Below, piece after piece: positions 1-9,034 of a DNA stretch of 64,000 bases. Below the pieces are notes generated by a model, which ran no database searches, was not told the origin of the DNA, and saw nothing but the letters and a program-made list of their open reading frames with translations. The stretch spans positions 96,863-160,862 of the forward strand of contig JAOAUC010000041.1 in the NCBI GenBank assembly GCA_030157785.1, given 5' to 3'. This stretch comes from Zoogloea oleivorans. Its GTDB lineage: Bacteria; Pseudomonadota; Gammaproteobacteria; Burkholderiales; Rhodocyclaceae. The position numbers and the translations under genes were made by a program. Position 1 is the stretch's first letter. Every line of letters begins with the position of its first letter.

Positions 1-268
1 TCACGTCGGCATTGCGCACTTCTTCGATCAGCGCGTCGGAGTAGGCCACCACGGCTTGCTGCTCGGCCGTGCGCTCTTCCGGCTTGGCCAGGAAGGACAT
101 GAAGCGGGCGCCGTCCAGGTGGGGCACGGGTTCGGCAGCAAGGTCACGGGTCACAACGCTGGCGCCGGCGTGGTTGTCCAGCCAGGTGGTGACGAAGCGC
201 TCGGTGAGCTGGCTCGACTGACCGTGGCTGGAGAACAGGCTGGCGTTGATTTTCAGAAGGGTGCTCAT
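1..268 (-). CDS. azoR: FMN-dependent NADH-azoreductase, 5' part (cut by window edge)
   Basis: Leftward gene starting at the ATG complementary to 266-268; only the first 89 residues lie in the window. The N-terminus (MSTLLKINASLFSSHGQSSQ) matches the flavodoxin-like fold of AzoR quinone/azo reductases, where the Ser-rich loop after the first strand binds the FMN phosphate. The family reduces quinones and azo dyes with NADH in the cytoplasm and protects against thiol and quinone stress. A LysR-type gene is divergent 99 bp away, the usual arrangement for a regulated azoreductase. The C-terminal two thirds cannot be checked here. Confidence 0.88.
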   Translation of the reverse strand, partial: MSTLLKINASLFSSHGQSSQLTERFVTTWLDNHAGASVVTRDLAAEPVPHLDGARFMSFLAKPEERTAEQQAVVAYSDALIEEVRNADV

Positions 269-367
269 TTGATTGCTCCGGGTGAGGTGTTGGTGTGTGT
301 ATTTAATGATTTACCGGGAAGATAAAAAAGAACAAGATTTAGCTAATACCAATCTATTAATTCGATA

Positions 368-1276
368 ATGATTCCCGCTCCCCATATTGCGCTGGACCAG
401 TGGCGCGCGCTGATTGCCGTCGTCGAGGCTGGCGGTTATGCCCAGGCCGCCGAGGTGCTGCACAAGAGCCAGTCGGCGGTGACTTACGCGGTGCAGAAGA
501 TCGAATCCCTGCTGGGTGTAAAGGCCTTCGAGATCCAGGGCCGCAAGGCGGTGCTGACGCCCACCGGGCAGATGCTCTACCGGCGTGCGCTGGCGCTGGT
601 GGGCGAGGCGGGCGATCTGGAGCAGGCGGCACGCAAGCTGTCGGCCGGCTGGGAGGCGGAGATCGGGCTGGCGGTGGAGATCCTGTTTCCGCCGGGCCTG
701 CTGCTCGACTGCCTGGCGCGCTTTGGCGCGGAGGCGCCGCGCACGCGGCTGGAGGTGATCGAATCGGTGATGGGGGGCACCGGAGAGGCTTTGCTCAGCG
801 GGCACGCAGACATCGCGGTGACGCCCCACGTGCCGCCGGGCTTCCTGGGCCGGCCGCTGATGCGCATGCGTCTGGTGGCGGTGGCCCATCCCGACCATCC
901 ATTGCATCAGCTGGGCCGAAACCTCGGCGAGAAGGATCTGCGCGCCCACCGGCACCTGATGGTGCGCGAAACCGGATCGCGGCGCACCTCGCGCAGCTAT
1001 ACAGTGGAGGTGGAGCAGCGGTGGACGTTCAGCAGCATGGCCACCTCCATCGCCGCTGCCTGCGCCGGCCACGGCTTTGCCTGGTATCCGGAGGTGCTGA
1101 TTGGCGCCGAACTGGCTGCCGGCAAGTTGCGGGTGCTGCCCCTTGGCGGGGCGGAGGAGCGTTTTGTGGAGATGAACCTGGTACTGGCGGACCCGGATTT
1201 TGCCGGGCCGGGGGTGTTGCGGCTGGCGGATATCCTGACCCGGGCGGCGGGTGAGGCTAGCCCAGACGCTGGCTGA
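368..1276 (+). CDS. LysR-family transcriptional regulator
   Basis: 302 residues, the usual LysR length. The N-terminal winged helix-turn-helix spans about residues 5-66 (pattern ALDQWRALIAVVEAGGYAQA, then QSAVTYAVQKIE), followed by a periplasmic-binding-protein-like effector domain. It is divergent from azoR and most likely controls it, sensing a quinone, thiol or azo-type compound; that role is inferred from position. No good Shine-Dalgarno precedes the ATG. An AT-rich half-palindrome (352-366) sits directly against the start and could be an autoregulatory site. The 3' end overlaps the convergent permease gene by 20 bp. Confidence 0.85.
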   Translation: MIPAPHIALDQWRALIAVVEAGGYAQAAEVLHKSQSAVTYAVQKIESLLGVKAFEIQGRKAVLTPTGQMLYRRALALVGEAGDLEQAARKLSAGWEAEIGLAVEILFPPGLLLDCLARFGAEAPRTRLEVIESVMGGTGEALLSGHADIAVTPHVPPGFLGRPLMRMRLVAVAHPDHPLHQLGRNLGEKDLRAHRHLMVRETGSRRTSRSYTVEVEQRWTFSSMATSIAAACAGHGFAWYPEVLIGAELAAGKLRVLPLGGAEERFVEMNLVLADPDFAGPGVLRLADILTRAAGEASPDAG

Positions 1277-2279
1277 CCCGAGCCAGCAGCGCGCAGCCGA
1301 GCCAGTAGATCGTCGCGATGAAGAGCCAGGCCTCCAGGTAGAAGGGCCGCCACTGGGGATCGCCGGCCAGGGCCAGGCCAAGGGAGCCGGTGAGTTCGTA
1401 CAGGCTGACGATGGTCACCAGCGAGGTGTCCTTGAACAGGGCGATGGCGCTGTTGGCCAGCGACGGGGCGACGTCCCGCAGCACTTGCGGCAGGACGATC
1501 CAGCGCTGGGTTTGCCAGCGGTTGAAACCCAGTGCCAGCGCGGCATCCAGTTGCCCGGCCGGAAAGGCCTGCAGGCCGCCGCGGACGATTTCCGACAGGT
1601 AGGCGGCGGCGAACAGCACGATGGCAATGAGCACCCGCCACAGCATGTCCACCGCCACCCCGTCCGGGAAGAACAGCGGCAGCAGGAAGGACGCGACGAA
1701 GAGCGCGGCAACCAGCGGAATGCCCCGCGCCAGTTCCACATAGCCGGTGAGCAGGCCGCGCAGCACTGGCAGCGCTGAACGCCGACCGTAGGCGACGGCG
1801 ATGCCCAGGGGCAGCGCGCCCGCCATGCCGGCGCTGGTGAGCAGCAGTGTCAGCGGCAGGCCGCCCCACAACTCGGTGGGGATGTCTGTCAGTCCGGCAA
1901 ATCCGCCGCCGAGCAGTGGCAGGGCCAGCAGCGGCGCCGCAAAGAGGGCGCTCGCCAGCTTGCCGCCGCGCAGCCAGCCGAAGGCGGCGGCAAGCCAACT
2001 GCCAATGATCAGGCCGGCGGCGAGGAGCGGACGCCAGGCTTCGTCCGCCGGATAGCGCCCGAGCAGGATGAAGTGCGCCTTTTCGACCACCACGCCCCAG
2101 CACGCACCGCTGTGATCAAGCGCTTCGCAGGCAGCCGCGTCGGGCGCGAAGCGGGCGTTGATGACGGCCCAGTTGAGCAGCGGCGGCAGGCCCAGGGCCA
2201 CGGCGGCAAGCACCAGCAGGGTCAGCGCGGTATTGAGGCCGTCGCCGAAGAAGCGGCGGCGCAGGTTGACGAGCGTCAT
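1257..2279 (-). CDS. aapM: Amino-acid ABC transporter permease (AapM-like)
   Basis: 340 residues, hydrophobic throughout. The inner-membrane permease signature (EAA loop) lies near residues 240-270 (GQLDAALALGFNRWQTQRW) and the N-terminal extension is typical of AapM rather than HisM/HisQ. It pairs with the upstream permease to form the channel for polar amino acids. The start chosen (ATG at 2277-2279) overlaps the stop of the upstream gene by 4 bp (ATGA), indicating translational coupling; a longer reading frame to 2378 would overlap that gene by about 100 bp. No aapP ATPase gene follows: the next gene is the convergent LysR. Confidence 0.85.
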   Translation of the reverse strand: MTLVNLRRRFFGDGLNTALTLLVLAAVALGLPPLLNWAVINARFAPDAAACEALDHSGACWGVVVEKAHFILLGRYPADEAWRPLLAAGLIIGSWLAAAFGWLRGGKLASALFAAPLLALPLLGGGFAGLTDIPTELWGGLPLTLLLTSAGMAGALPLGIAVAYGRRSALPVLRGLLTGYVELARGIPLVAALFVASFLLPLFFPDGVAVDMLWRVLIAIVLFAAAYLSEIVRGGLQAFPAGQLDAALALGFNRWQTQRWIVLPQVLRDVAPSLANSAIALFKDTSLVTIVSLYELTGSLGLALAGDPQWRPFYLEAWLFIATIYWLGCALLARVSQRLG

Positions 2280-3238
2280 GCGGTTTGCCCCCGCAAGGCG
2301 CGCTGTTCGAGCCGGTGGCTCAGCGCCGCGGCGAGCAGTGACAGCAGCAGATACACGGCAATCACGATGGTCAGACATTCGATGGCGCGGCCGGTCTGGT
2401 TGAGGCTGGTGCCGGCCACCGAGACGAGGTCGGGGTAGCCGATAGCCACGGCCAGCGAGGCGTTTTTGAACAGGTTGAGGAGCTGGCTTGTCACCGGTGG
2501 CAGGGCGGCGCGCCAGGCCTGCGGCAGCAGCACCAGCACGAAAGCCTGGCGCGGCGTCATGCCCAGCGCGAGGGCCGACAGGCGCTGACCGGGGGGCAGG
2601 GCTTCGACGGCGCCGCGCAGGGTTTCGGCGATGTAGGCCGCCGAATAGAGGCTCAGGCCGAGCAGCATGGCCAGGTATTCGGGGGTCAGGCGGGCGCCGC
2701 CGTCGATGCCGAAGCCGCCCGGCTCGGGGATTTCAAGCGCGCCATCTACCCACCAGGGCAGGGCCAGGCCGGATTTGCTGAGAAAGATACCCGGCGCCAG
2801 GCGCAAGGCCGCATCGGTGGCGGGCAACAGATCGGTGAGCAGGAAATACCAGGCCAGCAACTGCAGCAGCAGCGGGATGTTGCGAAAGGCATTCACGTAA
2901 GCGCTGGCCAGACCGCGGATCAGCGGGTTTTCGGTAAGCCGCCCGAAGCCGGCCAGCACGCCGATCAGCGTGGCGAGAAAGGCGCCGGGCAGAGCCACCC
3001 GCAGGGTGTTGAGGAGGCCGGCGGCAAAGGCACGCAAGGTCGAATCGCTGGCCTCGACCGGCAGCAGGCTCTCCCCGAGGGTGAAGCCGGCCGGTTCGAG
3101 CAGGAAGTCGAAGCCGCTGCGGATGCCGCGCTGCTGCAGGTGCCCGGCGGTCGTGGTAACGAGCAGGGCCAGCAGCCCGACGACAATGGCGACGATCAGC
3201 GCCTGGGTGATACGCGAGGCAGTGCGGCTGGCGGCCAT
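2276..3238 (-). CDS. aapQ: Amino-acid ABC transporter permease (AapQ-like)
   Basis: 320 residues. One N-terminal membrane helix (about 10-30), a periplasmic stretch, then the permease core; the EAA loop is near residues 215-245 (GQRLSALALGMTPRQ). The large insert between the first helices is typical of AapQ/BztB permeases for general L-amino-acid uptake. It starts 3 bp after the binding-protein gene and overlaps the next permease by 4 bp, so the three genes form one operon. It is somewhat shorter than rhizobial AapQ (near 400 residues), mainly at the N-terminus. Confidence 0.85.
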   Translation of the reverse strand: MAASRTASRITQALIVAIVVGLLALLVTTTAGHLQQRGIRSGFDFLLEPAGFTLGESLLPVEASDSTLRAFAAGLLNTLRVALPGAFLATLIGVLAGFGRLTENPLIRGLASAYVNAFRNIPLLLQLLAWYFLLTDLLPATDAALRLAPGIFLSKSGLALPWWVDGALEIPEPGGFGIDGGARLTPEYLAMLLGLSLYSAAYIAETLRGAVEALPPGQRLSALALGMTPRQAFVLVLLPQAWRAALPPVTSQLLNLFKNASLAVAIGYPDLVSVAGTSLNQTGRAIECLTIVIAVYLLLSLLAAALSHRLEQRALRGQTA

Positions 3239-3241
3239 GGT

Positions 3242-4255
3242 TCAGCGCAGCGGCGGGGCGTAGAGAATGCCACCGTGGTTCCACTGGGCGTTGAGGCCGC
3301 GGGGCAGCTTGAGGGGCGAGTCGGCGCCGACGTTGCGGTTGAAGATTTCGCCATAGTTGCCCACCGCCTTGACCGCCCGCGCTGCCCATTCCCGGTTCAG
3401 ACCGAGGCTCTTGCCGAGGTCTTCGCCGACGCCCAGGAAGCGCTGGATGGCCGGGTCCGGCGAGGCTTTGAGGCCGTCTACCTTTGCCTGGGTGATGCCC
3501 AGTTCTTCGGCTTCTATCAGGGCGTTGATGGTCCATTTGACGATGGCGAACCATTCGTCGTCGCCCCGGCGCACGGCCGGGCCGAGGGGTTCCTTGGAGA
3601 TGATCTCGGGCAGCACCACGTAGTCGTCGGGGGTGGGGGCTTCCTTGCTGCGGATGAAGGCCAGTGCCGAGGCATCGGTGGTGTAGGCCTGGCAGCGGCC
3701 GCTGAAGAAGGCCTTGATGGAGGCCTCGAACTTGTCGAAGACCACCGGCTTGACCTTGATGCCCTGGGCACGGAAATAGTCGGAGAGGTTCTTCTCGGTG
3801 GTGGTGCCGGACTGGACGCAGATCTCGGCGTTCTTGAGTTGTTTGGCGCTGGTGACCTTCGACTTCTTGGCCACCATGAAACCCTGGCCGTCGTAATAGG
3901 TAACGGCCGTGAAATGCAGGCCTAGGGCGGCGTCGCGGGTCAGGCTCCAGGTGGTGTTGCGGGACAGGATGTCCACCTCGCCGGACTGCAGCGCGGTGAA
4001 GCGCTGCTGGGAGCTCAGCGGCACCCAGCGCACCTTGTTCGCGTCGCCCAGCACGGCGGCGGCGAGGGCCTTGCACACGTCCACGTCGAGGCCCTTCCAC
4101 TGGCCCTGACTGTCGGCAGCCGAGAAGCCGATCACCCCGGTACTGACCCCGCAGGCAATCTGCCCCTTGGCCTTGATGGCGTCGAGGGTCTTGCCGGCGA
4201 GGGCCGGGGTGGAAATGAAGGCGAGGGCGGCAAGTGCTGCTTTGATTCGGGGCAT
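3242..4255 (-). CDS. aapJ: Periplasmic amino-acid-binding protein of ABC importer (AapJ-like)
   Basis: 337 residues with a cleavable Sec signal peptide (about 1-20, ending in TPALA). The mature part is a family-3 solute-binding protein: GKTLDAIKAKGQIACGVSTG near the N-terminus and a conserved LSRNTTWSLTRDA segment typical of AapJ/BztA. It captures glutamate, aspartate and other L-amino acids in the periplasm and delivers them to the two permeases encoded just downstream. First gene of the operon; the promoter must lie in the 94 bp upstream. Confidence 0.9.
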   Translation of the reverse strand: MPRIKAALAALAFISTPALAGKTLDAIKAKGQIACGVSTGVIGFSAADSQGQWKGLDVDVCKALAAAVLGDANKVRWVPLSSQQRFTALQSGEVDILSRNTTWSLTRDAALGLHFTAVTYYDGQGFMVAKKSKVTSAKQLKNAEICVQSGTTTEKNLSDYFRAQGIKVKPVVFDKFEASIKAFFSGRCQAYTTDASALAFIRSKEAPTPDDYVVLPEIISKEPLGPAVRRGDDEWFAIVKWTINALIEAEELGITQAKVDGLKASPDPAIQRFLGVGEDLGKSLGLNREWAARAVKAVGNYGEIFNRNVGADSPLKLPRGLNAQWNHGGILYAPPLR

Positions 4256-4349
4256 GGGTGGGCGACGTTGAGACCGATGGCCCGTAGCTTATCGGGCTTC
4301 GGCCTCTTGGTGCAAAGCAGCACCGGCGATGCACGGCGCACTTTGTCGA

Positions 4350-5807
4350 TCAACCGGATGCAGGCATCCATCCGCCACCAAGTGCACGGATCAGGTTCAC
4401 CGTCGAACGGGCCCGCTCGCCATCCAGACCCACGGCGAGGCGTTGTTGCTGGAGAACGCTGCGTTCCGAGTCGATCACGTTGAGGTAGCTCACCGCACCT
4501 TCCCGGTATTGCAGACGGGCCAGCCGCGCGGCCCGTTCGGCCGCGCTGACGGCGCTGTCCTGTTCCCGGTGCTGCTCGCCAAGGAGGCGCAGCTGGACGA
4601 GGTTGTCCTCGACCTCGCGGAAGGCCTGCAATACCGTTTGGCGATAGCGCGCCGAATCCTCGTCGTAGGCGGCCCGCGCCTGTTTGACGCCGGCATCGCG
4701 GGCGCCGCCGTCGAACACCGGCAGGCTCAGGGCGGTGCCGACCAGCGGCCCGAGAACGAAGCTGCGGCTGGCGTACTTGAAGAGATCACCCAGTCCGCCG
4801 GATTCGTAGCCGAGGGCGCCGGTCAGGGACAGGCGCGGGAACCACGCGGCGCGGGCGACGCCGACGCGGGCATTGGCGGCGGCCATGGCCCGTTCGGCGG
4901 CGGCGATGTCGGGCCGCCGTTCGAGCAGGGCCGAGGGCAGGCCGGCCGGCACGTCCACCGACAGGCGGCGCAGGGGCATCGCCGGCAGGGCGAACTCGGC
5001 GGGTGACTTGCCGAGCAGAATCGCCAGTGCGTGCTCGGCCACTGCCCGCTGACGGGCCAGACCGAGGGATTCGGAGCGGGCGGCGGACAGCTCGCTGCGT
5101 GCCCGGGCCAGATCCAGCTCGGCGATGTCGCCTTCGTCGAAGCGGCGTTGCAGCAGTTGCACGGTGTCGGTGCGCAGCTTCACGGCGTCCACGTAGAGGG
5201 CCTGGGCGGCGTCCAGCTCGCGGATCAGGAAGTAGGCCTGGGCCACGTCGGCCTGCAGGGCGAGCAGGGTGGCGCCGAAGAGGGCCAGGTTGCGCTCCGC
5301 GTCGAGGCGGGCGGCGTCTTCGGCGCTGCCCAGGCGGCCAAACAGGTCCACCTCGTAGGCGATGCTGGCCTGGCCGCGCCACAGGGTGCTGGTGCGTGTG
5401 TCGGCGTCGGCGGGCAGGCCTTGGGACGCCGGCGATGGGCGTTGGCGGGTCGGGCCGAAGCCCACGCCGATCTGCGGGAGCCTGGCAGCGTGGGCCGCCT
5501 GCTCCAGCGCGCGGGCTTGGCCGAGGCGGGCCGCGGCGGCGGCCAGGTCCTGGTTGGCGGCGAGGGCGTCGCGCTCGAGGCGGTTGAGGGCCGGGTCGCG
5601 GAAGACGGTCCACCATTCGCCGCGGCTGGCTTCGTCGGCCGGTTCGGCGGGCTTCCAGTTGGCGTCCGCCGGGGCGGCTTCCTTGAAGGCGGCCGGCGTG
5701 GCGACGGCGGGGCGTTCGTAGGTGGGCGCCACCGAGCAGCCGGCCAGGAGCAGCAGGCTGGCCAGCAGACCGCCGGCGAGGCGGGGCAGGGTTGTCGATG
5801 GGGTCAT
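4350..5807 (-). CDS. Outer-membrane lipoprotein channel of RND efflux system (OprN/OprM/NodT family)
   Basis: 485 residues. Lipoprotein signal with the lipobox LLAGC (acylated Cys24), then two repeated outer-membrane efflux domains, each with long alpha-hairpins rich in Ala, Gln and Arg. Forms the trimeric TolC-like exit duct across the outer membrane. Third gene of the operon, 4 bp after the RND pump gene, in the same order as mexE-mexF-oprN. Length and lipidation match the family. Stops shortly before the aapJ promoter region. Confidence 0.92.
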   Translation of the reverse strand: MTPSTTLPRLAGGLLASLLLLAGCSVAPTYERPAVATPAAFKEAAPADANWKPAEPADEASRGEWWTVFRDPALNRLERDALAANQDLAAAAARLGQARALEQAAHAARLPQIGVGFGPTRQRPSPASQGLPADADTRTSTLWRGQASIAYEVDLFGRLGSAEDAARLDAERNLALFGATLLALQADVAQAYFLIRELDAAQALYVDAVKLRTDTVQLLQRRFDEGDIAELDLARARSELSAARSESLGLARQRAVAEHALAILLGKSPAEFALPAMPLRRLSVDVPAGLPSALLERRPDIAAAERAMAAANARVGVARAAWFPRLSLTGALGYESGGLGDLFKYASRSFVLGPLVGTALSLPVFDGGARDAGVKQARAAYDEDSARYRQTVLQAFREVEDNLVQLRLLGEQHREQDSAVSAAERAARLARLQYREGAVSYLNVIDSERSVLQQQRLAVGLDGERARSTVNLIRALGGGWMPASG

Positions 5808-5811
5808 GGTC

Positions 5812-8800
5812 TTACTCCTGGCCGGCGTGGGCGTGTGTCGGGGCGATCAACGGCGCCTCGTGGGCGGCTGCCGAATGGAGGGGGTGGCGCTTGTCGAGGC
5901 GGCGCAGGAGCACGTAGAACACCGGCGTCAGGAACAGCCCGAAGAGCGTGACCCCGAGCATCCCGAAGAACACCGCGATGCCCATCGCGTGGCGCATCTC
6001 GGCGCCGGCGCCGGTGGAGGTGACCAGCGGCACCACGCCCATGATGAAGGCGATGGAGGTCATCAGGATCGGCCTGAGGCGCAGGCGGCTGGCGTCGATG
6101 GCGGCTTGCCGCGGGGTGTGGCCCTGCAGCTCCAGCTCGCGGGCGAACTCGACGATCAGGATGGCGTTCTTGCACGCCAGCCCGACCAGCACCATCAGCC
6201 CGATCTGCGTGAAGATGTTGTTGTCGCCACCCGTCAGATACACGCCAGTCAGGGCCGCGAGGATGCTCATGGGCACGATCAGGATCACCGCCAGCGGCAG
6301 GGTCAGGCTTTCGTACTGGGCTGCCAGTACCAGGAACACCAGCAGCACGCTGATCGGGAAGATCCACACGCCGGCATTGCCGGCCAGGATCTTCTGGTAG
6401 GTGAGGTCGGTCCATTCAAACCGGACGCCGCGGGGCAGGGTTTCGGCGGCAATGCGCTCTGCAGCGGCTTCGGCCTGGGCCGACGAGAAGCCGGCTGCCG
6501 GCCCGCCGTTGATGTCGGCGGCAGTGAAGCCGTTGTAGCGCACCACCATCTCCGGCCCGTAGGTGGGCGTGACCCGCAGCAGCGAACCCAGCGGCACCAT
6601 CTCGCCGCTGGCGTTGCGGGTTTTGAGGCGGCCGATGTCCTCCGGCTGGGCGCGGAAGCCGGCGTCGGCCTGGGTGCGGACCTGGTACACGCGGCCGAAG
6701 CGGTTGAAGTCATTCACGTAGAGCGAACCCAGGTAGATCTGCAGCGTGTCGAACACGTCGGTGACGGCCACGCCCTGCTGCTTGGCCTTGGTGCGGTCCA
6801 GGTCCACGTCCAGCTGGGGCACGTTGATCTGGTAGCTGGAGAACATCGGCCCCAGTTCCGGCGCCTTGCTCGCCGCGGCCATGAAGGCCTTGGCGGCCTT
6901 GTCGAGTTCGGCGTAGCCGACGCTGCCCCGGTCTTCGATCTGCATCTTGAAGCCGCCCACGGTGCCCAGGCCCATTACCGGCGGGGGCGGAAAGACGGCG
7001 ATGAAGGCCTCCTGGATGGCCGCGTACTGCTGGTTGAGGGCACCGGCGATGGCGCCGGCCGATAGCTCCGGCGACTTGCGTTCGGCGAAGGGCTTGAGGG
7101 TCACGAAGACGATGCCGGCACTGGAGCTGTTGGTGAAGCCGTTGATCGACAGCCCCGGGAAGGCCACCGCGTTGGCGACGCCCGGCTGCTTGAGGGCGAT
7201 CTCGCCCATGCGGCGCACCACCTCTTCGGTGCGATCCAGCGAGGCGCCGGCCGGCAACTGGGTGAAGCTCACCAGATATTGCTTGTCCTGGGCCGGCACG
7301 AAGCCGCCGGGCACGAGGTAGGAAATCCCCACGGTGAGCCCGAGAAGCACGGCATACACGCCCATCGCCGAGGCCTTGCGGTTGATGACGCCAGTGACGC
7401 CGCGGCCGTAGCGTTCGCTGCTGCGATTGAAGAAGCGGTTGAAGCGGGCGAAGAAGCCACCCAGCCAGCGCTGCATCTGTACGGTGAGCCAGTCGGGCTT
7501 GGCGTCGTGGCCCTTGAGCAGCAGGGCGGCGAGGGCCGGCGAGAGGGTCAGCGAGTTGAAGGCCGAGATCACCGTCGAGATGGCGATGGTCATGGCGAAC
7601 TGCTTGTAGAACTGGCCGGTGAGGCCGGTCATGAAAGCGAGCGGGACGAACACGGCGACGAGGGTCAGGGCGATGGCGATGATCGGGCCGGACACTTCGC
7701 GCATGGCCCGGTAGGTGGCCTCGCGGGGCGACAGGCCGGCCTCGATGTTGCGCTCGACGTTCTCCACCACGACGATGGCGTCGTCCACCACGATGCCGAT
7801 GGCCAGCACCATGCCGAACAGGGACAGGGCGTTGATCGAATAGCCGAAGCCGAGCATCAGCGAGAAGGTGCCGATGATCGACACCGGCACTGCCAGCAGC
7901 GGAATGATCGAGGCGCGCCAGGTTTGCAGGAAGACGATCACCACCAGCACCACAAGGGCGATGGCTTCGAGCAGCGTGGTGATCACCGCCTTGATGCTGG
8001 CCCGCACGAACTGGGTCGGGTCATAGACGATGCTGTACTGCACCGATGGCGGAAAGTCCTTGGCCAGCTCCATCATGGTCTCGCGGACCTGTTCCGAGAT
8101 GTCGAGGGCGTTGGCGCCCGGCGTCTGGAAGATCGGAATGGCCACCGCGGGTTTGTTGTCGAGCAGCGCGCGCAGGCCGTATTCGGCGGCGGCCAGCTCG
8201 ATGCGCGCGACGTCGCCCAGGCGGGTGACGCCGCCATCGGGGGCGGTCTTGAGGATGATCTGTGCAAACTCCGCCTCGTCCTTCAGGCGGCCCTGGGCAT
8301 TGACGTTGAGCTGCAGTGGCGTGTGGCGGTCGTTGGGCGGCGCGCCAATGACGCCGGCGGCCACCTGCACGTTCTGTTCGCGGATGGCCTTGACGATTTC
8401 GGGGGCGGTGAGGCCGCGCTCGGCCACCTTGCCGGGGTCGAGCCACACGCGCATGGCGTAGTTGCCGGAGCCGAACAGGCCCACTTCGCCCACGCCCTTG
8501 ATGCGCGCCAGGCGGTCCTTCACGTTGAGGACCGCGTAGTTGCGCAGGTAGGTCATGTCATAGCGGTCGTCCGGTGAGGTGAGGTGCACCACCATGGTGA
8601 TGGTGGGCGTGCTCTTGGCGGTGGTCACGCCGAGGCGCTGCACGTCTTCCGGCAGGCGCGGCAGGGCCTGGGAGACGCGGTTCTGCACCAGTTGCTGGGC
8701 CTTGTCCGGATCGACGCCGAGCTGGAAGTGCACGGTGAGCGTGAGGTTGCCGTCGCTGTTGGCCTGGCTCTGCATGTACAGCATGCTCTCCACGCCGTTG

Positions 8801-9012
8801 ATGCTCTCCTCCAGCGGCGCGGCCACCGTTTCGGCGATCACCTTGGGGTTGGCGCCGGGGAACTGGGCACGCACCACCACCGAGGGCGGCACGACTTCCG
8901 GGTACTCGGCAATGGGCAGCTTGAAGGCCGACAGCAGTCCGGCCAGCAGGATCAGGACCGACAGCACGCCGGCAAAGATGGGCCGGTCGATGAAGAATTT
9001 CGAGATGTTCAT
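5812..9012 (-). CDS. mexF: RND multidrug efflux pump, HAE-1 family (MexF-like)
   Basis: 1066 residues, standard for HAE-1 pumps. Starts MNISKFFIDRPIFAGVLSV, the conserved N-terminal cytoplasmic/TM1 motif. The proton-relay Asp pair sits in GIVVDDAIVVVENV in TM4, near residue 408. Two large periplasmic loops and twelve membrane helices are evident. Exports hydrophobic drugs by proton antiport in complex with the adaptor and outer-membrane genes that flank it. Resemblance to MexF rather than AcrB/MexB comes from gene order and the adjacent LysR regulator; the substrate range cannot be deduced. Confidence 0.93.
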   Translation of the reverse strand: MNISKFFIDRPIFAGVLSVLILLAGLLSAFKLPIAEYPEVVPPSVVVRAQFPGANPKVIAETVAAPLEESINGVESMLYMQSQANSDGNLTLTVHFQLGVDPDKAQQLVQNRVSQALPRLPEDVQRLGVTTAKSTPTITMVVHLTSPDDRYDMTYLRNYAVLNVKDRLARIKGVGEVGLFGSGNYAMRVWLDPGKVAERGLTAPEIVKAIREQNVQVAAGVIGAPPNDRHTPLQLNVNAQGRLKDEAEFAQIILKTAPDGGVTRLGDVARIELAAAEYGLRALLDNKPAVAIPIFQTPGANALDISEQVRETMMELAKDFPPSVQYSIVYDPTQFVRASIKAVITTLLEAIALVVLVVIVFLQTWRASIIPLLAVPVSIIGTFSLMLGFGYSINALSLFGMVLAIGIVVDDAIVVVENVERNIEAGLSPREATYRAMREVSGPIIAIALTLVAVFVPLAFMTGLTGQFYKQFAMTIAISTVISAFNSLTLSPALAALLLKGHDAKPDWLTVQMQRWLGGFFARFNRFFNRSSERYGRGVTGVINRKASAMGVYAVLLGLTVGISYLVPGGFVPAQDKQYLVSFTQLPAGASLDRTEEVVRRMGEIALKQPGVANAVAFPGLSINGFTNSSSAGIVFVTLKPFAERKSPELSAGAIAGALNQQYAAIQEAFIAVFPPPPVMGLGTVGGFKMQIEDRGSVGYAELDKAAKAFMAAASKAPELGPMFSSYQINVPQLDVDLDRTKAKQQGVAVTDVFDTLQIYLGSLYVNDFNRFGRVYQVRTQADAGFRAQPEDIGRLKTRNASGEMVPLGSLLRVTPTYGPEMVVRYNGFTAADINGGPAAGFSSAQAEAAAERIAAETLPRGVRFEWTDLTYQKILAGNAGVWIFPISVLLVFLVLAAQYESLTLPLAVILIVPMSILAALTGVYLTGGDNNIFTQIGLMVLVGLACKNAILIVEFARELELQGHTPRQAAIDASRLRLRPILMTSIAFIMGVVPLVTSTGAGAEMRHAMGIAVFFGMLGVTLFGLFLTPVFYVLLRRLDKRHPLHSAAAHEAPLIAPTHAHAGQE

Positions 9013-9034
9013 GGGTGTCTCCCGCGTCGCGGCT

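Noticed and set aside
4256..4349. Sigma-54-like box on the leftward strand upstream of aapJ (GG...TTTGCA)
   Set aside because: The distance between GG and GC is 9 bp instead of the required 10 and the TGGCAC element is poor.
5003..5951. Long open frames opposite the efflux genes, and many similar ones across the window
   Set aside because: They are antisense shadows of GC-rich genes, with Arg/Gly/Pro-rich composition and no family resemblance.
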